In this document: in pieces, positions 61,698 to 64,000 of the stretch
Position numbering within the stretch: the stretch's first letter is position 1
Layout: each line of letters opens with the position of its first letter
Source: a bacterium
GTDB taxonomy: Bacteria > Bdellovibrionota > Bdellovibrionia > Bdellovibrionales > Bdellovibrionaceae
Reading direction: 5' to 3'
Assembly (NCBI GenBank): GCA_019752925.1
Contig: JAIELP010000006.1
Span: forward strand, 248,001-312,000
Length of the DNA stretch: 64,000 nt
Notes under the pieces: generated by a model
What the model was told of the DNA's origin: nothing
The model's database searches: none
The model's input: the letters and a program-made list of their open reading frames with translations, nothing else
Made by a program: the position numbers and the translations under genes

Positions 61698-62903
61698 TCA
61701 AATAGGAGCAGATGTAAGTCTTTCATATTCATTCATCCAGAAAAGCAGTTCGGCATGACTTAGTTGAGTCGTAATCAAACCTAACTTTAATGCCAGGAAA
61801 AAGCTTTGGTTAGTAACAAGAGAACGCTGGCGTCTTTCGCCTTTTTTTAGATAAATCTCTTTGCGTGTAAGCGGGCCCAAAAACAACATAGCTTGAAAGA
61901 AAATGCTGACCTCTGCTTTAAATACGCCAAGCTCGTCACGGCAGAATAATAAGAACTCTTCGTTTTCTAAAAAGTTATTAATATTAAAACCTTTAGGATT
62001 TTTAGCTGACAAGTATGAGGCTAAAATCATACAAAACAGTTCAATAGGATCTGAAAAATTAACGCCCAGATATTTAAATTGACCAATTAAATTTAAAAAA
62101 TCTTCGCGCTGACTATCATCTGAAAACAATTTATGAAATTGCGGAATCAGCATTTCAAAAACATTTAGGTCATAAAGTTCCATCAGCGCAACTTCAACAT
62201 TTTTAAGTCTGAAAAATTTGAGCCATTCTTCGCGGCGGCGCGGAAGTACTGTTCTTAACAATTCTTGTTTTAAATTTACAATTTCTGCTCTTAAATTTTG
62301 CTCAATAGTGAAATTAAGTTTTTGTGATAAACGTATGGCGCGCAAAATCCTTACCGGATCTTCAATTAAGCGTTCTTTGGGTTCGCCTATCATGCGCAGC
62401 GTACGGGAATGAATGTCATCAAGACCTTTACAGTGATCAACAATTTTATGATCAATCGGATCATAAAAAAGAGAATTGATTGTAAAATCACGGCGGAACG
62501 AATCTTCTTCAATGTTTCCGAAAAAATTTTCTTCAACATGTTTGCGATCGTCTTGTTCTGTTGTTTCCAGCTCCTCATTAGTTGCGGCCCGGCGAAAAGT
62601 TGCAATCTCGTAAATGTGTTCGCCGCGCTTGGCATGAACCAGCTTAAATCTTCGGCCAATAATAAAACTGTGCGAAACTTTACGTTTAACTTCGTTCGGT
62701 AGTGCATTAGTGGCGATGTCGAAATCTTTAGGTTTTAAATTAACCAATAAATCACGCACTCCGCCCCCAACCAAGTAAGCCTGAAAGCCCGATTCTTTCA
62801 GGCGCTTCAGAATCTGAATAGCATGTGAATCGATATCGTTTACCGAGTTCTGAAGCTTATGGTTGTAGAGCTTCACTAAAGAAGCCTGATCTAATGAAGA
62901 CAT
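61698..62903 (-). CDS. pcnB: Poly(A) polymerase I (PcnB family)
   Basis: The head domain of the class II nucleotidyltransferases is clear: AYLVGGGVRDLLVNLKPKDFDIAT (with the DxD metal pair), SFIIGRRFKLVHAKRG, SFRRDFTINSLFYD and IDHCKGLDDIHSRTLRMIGEP, then the RNA-binding helix EDPVRILRAIRLSQKL. The IGRRFKLVHV-like block separates PcnB from CCA-adding enzymes. Polyadenylation marks RNAs for decay. At 401 residues it is shorter than the E. coli enzyme and lacks the long basic tail. A CCA-adding role cannot be excluded. Confidence 0.88.
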   Translation of the reverse strand: MSSLDQASLVKLYNHKLQNSVNDIDSHAIQILKRLKESGFQAYLVGGGVRDLLVNLKPKDFDIATNALPNEVKRKVSHSFIIGRRFKLVHAKRGEHIYEIATFRRAATNEELETTEQDDRKHVEENFFGNIEEDSFRRDFTINSLFYDPIDHKIVDHCKGLDDIHSRTLRMIGEPKERLIEDPVRILRAIRLSQKLNFTIEQNLRAEIVNLKQELLRTVLPRRREEWLKFFRLKNVEVALMELYDLNVFEMLIPQFHKLFSDDSQREDFLNLIGQFKYLGVNFSDPIELFCMILASYLSAKNPKGFNINNFLENEEFLLFCRDELGVFKAEVSIFFQAMLFLGPLTRKEIYLKKGERRQRSLVTNQSFFLALKLGLITTQLSHAELLFWMNEYERLTSAPI

Positions 62904-62953
62904 TACCTATTTTTTAATTGAGCTTCTAATTCAAGTCGAGTACTTAAAATGCT

Positions 62954-63766
62954 GTGCATATAGATAATTTCAATTATTCGATTTTAGGCAATAATACTGA
63001 TCAGAGAATTGTGTTTTTACATGGCTTAATGGCTTTTTCTGCTAACTGGAGAAAAATTGCCAATAAGCTGGAAAATGAATATCAATGCCTGATCTACGAT
63101 CAACGTGGCCATGGTCGATCGTTTAAGCCAGAAGCTGGCTATAGCCCTGATATTCTTGCTGAAGACTTAGACAAAATAACCTCTGAATTAGGCTGGGAAG
63201 ATTTTCACTTAGTCGGACATTCTATGGGTGCCAGGGTCGCCATGGTTTTTGCCCATAAGTATCCGCAAAAAGTTAAAACTTTAACCATTGAAGATATGGG
63301 GCCTAATGTGTTGGCAGACTCATACAAATATTACGAAAAAATGCTCAATATAGTGCCAACACCATTTGTGTCTAAAGATGCTGTTAAGAATTTCTTTGAT
63401 CGAGAATTTTTAAATCTGTTTACTCCCAGTGAAAAGCCACAGGTGTTGTTGACTTTCTTAATGGCTAATATCGAAGAAAAACCTAATGGCCAATACGACT
63501 GGCGCTTTTCTAAACAGGCCATGATTGATATAGTCCGCGAAGGTCACAGGAAAGACCGCTGGCTCGAGCTCAGTTCATTTAAGCTGCCGGTTTTATTAGT
63601 CCGTGGTGAAACGTCTCATATTTTAAGCTCCGAAGAGTTTGGTAAAATGCTCGATATTAATCCAAACATTACGGGTATAGAAATCCAAGGTGCAGGTCAT
63701 TGGGTTCACTACGAAAAGTACGAAGAGTTCACTCAGATTTTGCGTACTTTTTTACAAAATCATTAG
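62954..63766 (+). CDS. Alpha/beta hydrolase
   Basis: The fold shows the oxyanion segment VFLHGLMAFSANWRK, the block LIYDQRGHGRSFKP, the nucleophile elbow LVGHSMGARVAM, an acid in LPVLLVRGETS and the final His in GAGHWVHYEKYEEF. The closest functional types are esterases of the YbfF class, which hydrolyse short acyl thioesters or esters, but specificity is not evident. The start is GTG 62954 without a clear ribosome-binding site. Divergent from pcnB. Confidence 0.85.
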   Translation: MHIDNFNYSILGNNTDQRIVFLHGLMAFSANWRKIANKLENEYQCLIYDQRGHGRSFKPEAGYSPDILAEDLDKITSELGWEDFHLVGHSMGARVAMVFAHKYPQKVKTLTIEDMGPNVLADSYKYYEKMLNIVPTPFVSKDAVKNFFDREFLNLFTPSEKPQVLLTFLMANIEEKPNGQYDWRFSKQAMIDIVREGHRKDRWLELSSFKLPVLLVRGETSHILSSEEFGKMLDINPNITGIEIQGAGHWVHYEKYEEFTQILRTFLQNH

Positions 63767-63836
63767 TCTTTGCACATCGCACCAAAGGCTTCGGGCGTGA
63801 CTCTCAGCGCTCAATCTAATATCACAGGAAGCTGAC

Positions 63837-64000
63837 ATGAAATATACTGAACTTAATCTAGATCCGCGTCTTAATTCTGCCATTGAAAAACTCAATTATG
63901 CTGAAGCTACGGCAATCCAAGAACAAACTATTCCTCATATTTTGGAAGGCCGCGATGTTGCGGGACTTGCACAAACAGGTACCGGCAAAACAGCTGCATT
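63837..64000 (+). CDS. DEAD-box RNA helicase, N-terminus (cut by window edge)
   Basis: An ATG preceded by AGGAA (6-nt spacing) opens a frame to the right edge (54 codons). The sequence NLDPRLNSAIEKLNYAEATAIQEQTIPHIL is the Q motif region and GLAQTGTGKTAA the Walker A motif of DEAD-box helicases. The family includes RhlE, RhlB and CsdA, which unwind RNA in decay, ribosome assembly or cold response; the remaining motifs are beyond the edge, so the subtype is open. Confidence 0.9.
   Translation, partial: MKYTELNLDPRLNSAIEKLNYAEATAIQEQTIPHILEGRDVAGLAQTGTGKTAA

Noticed and set aside
1..64000. CRISPR arrays, tRNA or rRNA genes, insertion sequences, prophage
   Set aside because: No regularly spaced repeats, cloverleaf-like intergenic segments, transposase or phage structural genes were seen in either strand.

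Overview
This is 64 kb of a bacterial chromosome. It is AT-rich (roughly 40 % GC by eye), densely coded on both strands, and shows no phage, insertion sequence, CRISPR array, rRNA or tRNA that I can see. The best fit is a member of the Bdellovibrionota (Bdellovibrio or a low-GC relative such as Pseudobdellovibrio). The evidence is a LexA gene preceded by the box TTAC-N3-GTAA, which is the operator described for Bdellovibrio LexA. Also consistent are the many secreted hydrolases, lipoproteins and outer-membrane barrels, a menaquinone pathway together with a caa3 oxidase, and a pilin-like protein carrying a tail-fibre-type VGVGT...AKLEVNG segment. The lineage call is inference, not proof.

Layout. 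0-6 kb: an edge-truncated exported protein, secA coupled to a zinc-ribbon gene, a coiled-coil gene broken by an in-frame TAG, and a matrixin-like lipoprotein. 6-12.7 kb: a caa3-type cytochrome c oxidase operon (cytochrome c, SCO, ctaC, ctaD, ctaE, ctaF, ctaB) ending in a CPBP protease. 12.7-22 kb: an exported flavoprotein, maleylacetoacetate isomerase and a fumarylacetoacetase-family enzyme, two surface proteins, a 2OG-Fe(II) oxygenase fused to a TonB/AgmX-like tail, OxyR, OsmC and Lon. 22-31.5 kb: a PhnD-like lipoprotein, LexA with its operator, a small lipoprotein, an M14 carboxypeptidase, a pilin-like protein, Ung, a PA14/LamG surface protein and an ABC-F ATPase. 31.5-38 kb: a Dpp-type binding protein with two permeases but no ATPase, a PilZ protein, a four-repeat Cys-rich protein and NADP-isocitrate dehydrogenase. 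38-43 kb: the shikimate cluster. 43-49.9 kb: secreted proteins, BtuB under a cobalamin riboswitch, a TMEM165/GDT1 transporter and endonuclease I. 49.9-54.9 kb: DAHP synthase and menaquinone genes. 54.9-64 kb: trypsin-like protease, proline iminopeptidase, adenosine deaminase, transketolase, poly(A) polymerase, an alpha/beta hydrolase and the start of a DEAD-box helicase.

The most striking observation is the shikimate cluster: aroB, aroA and a single gene encoding AroK-AroD-AroE. All neighbouring cistrons overlap, and aroC follows. The order B-A-K-D-E is the domain order of the eukaryotic pentafunctional AROM protein, so this locus looks like an AROM protein still split at two overlapping stop/start junctions. 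With the DAHP synthase at 50.6 kb, the window encodes every step from PEP and erythrose-4-phosphate to chorismate. Chorismate then feeds menF, menD, menH and menG. Menaquinone and the caa3 oxidase both belong to respiratory electron transport, although no link between them is encoded here.

Other points of interest: a compact cobalamin riboswitch, an SOS box nested in a 31-bp palindrome over the lexA start, a probable ribosome-site-masking hairpin at 61.2 kb, and several unusual domain fusions.
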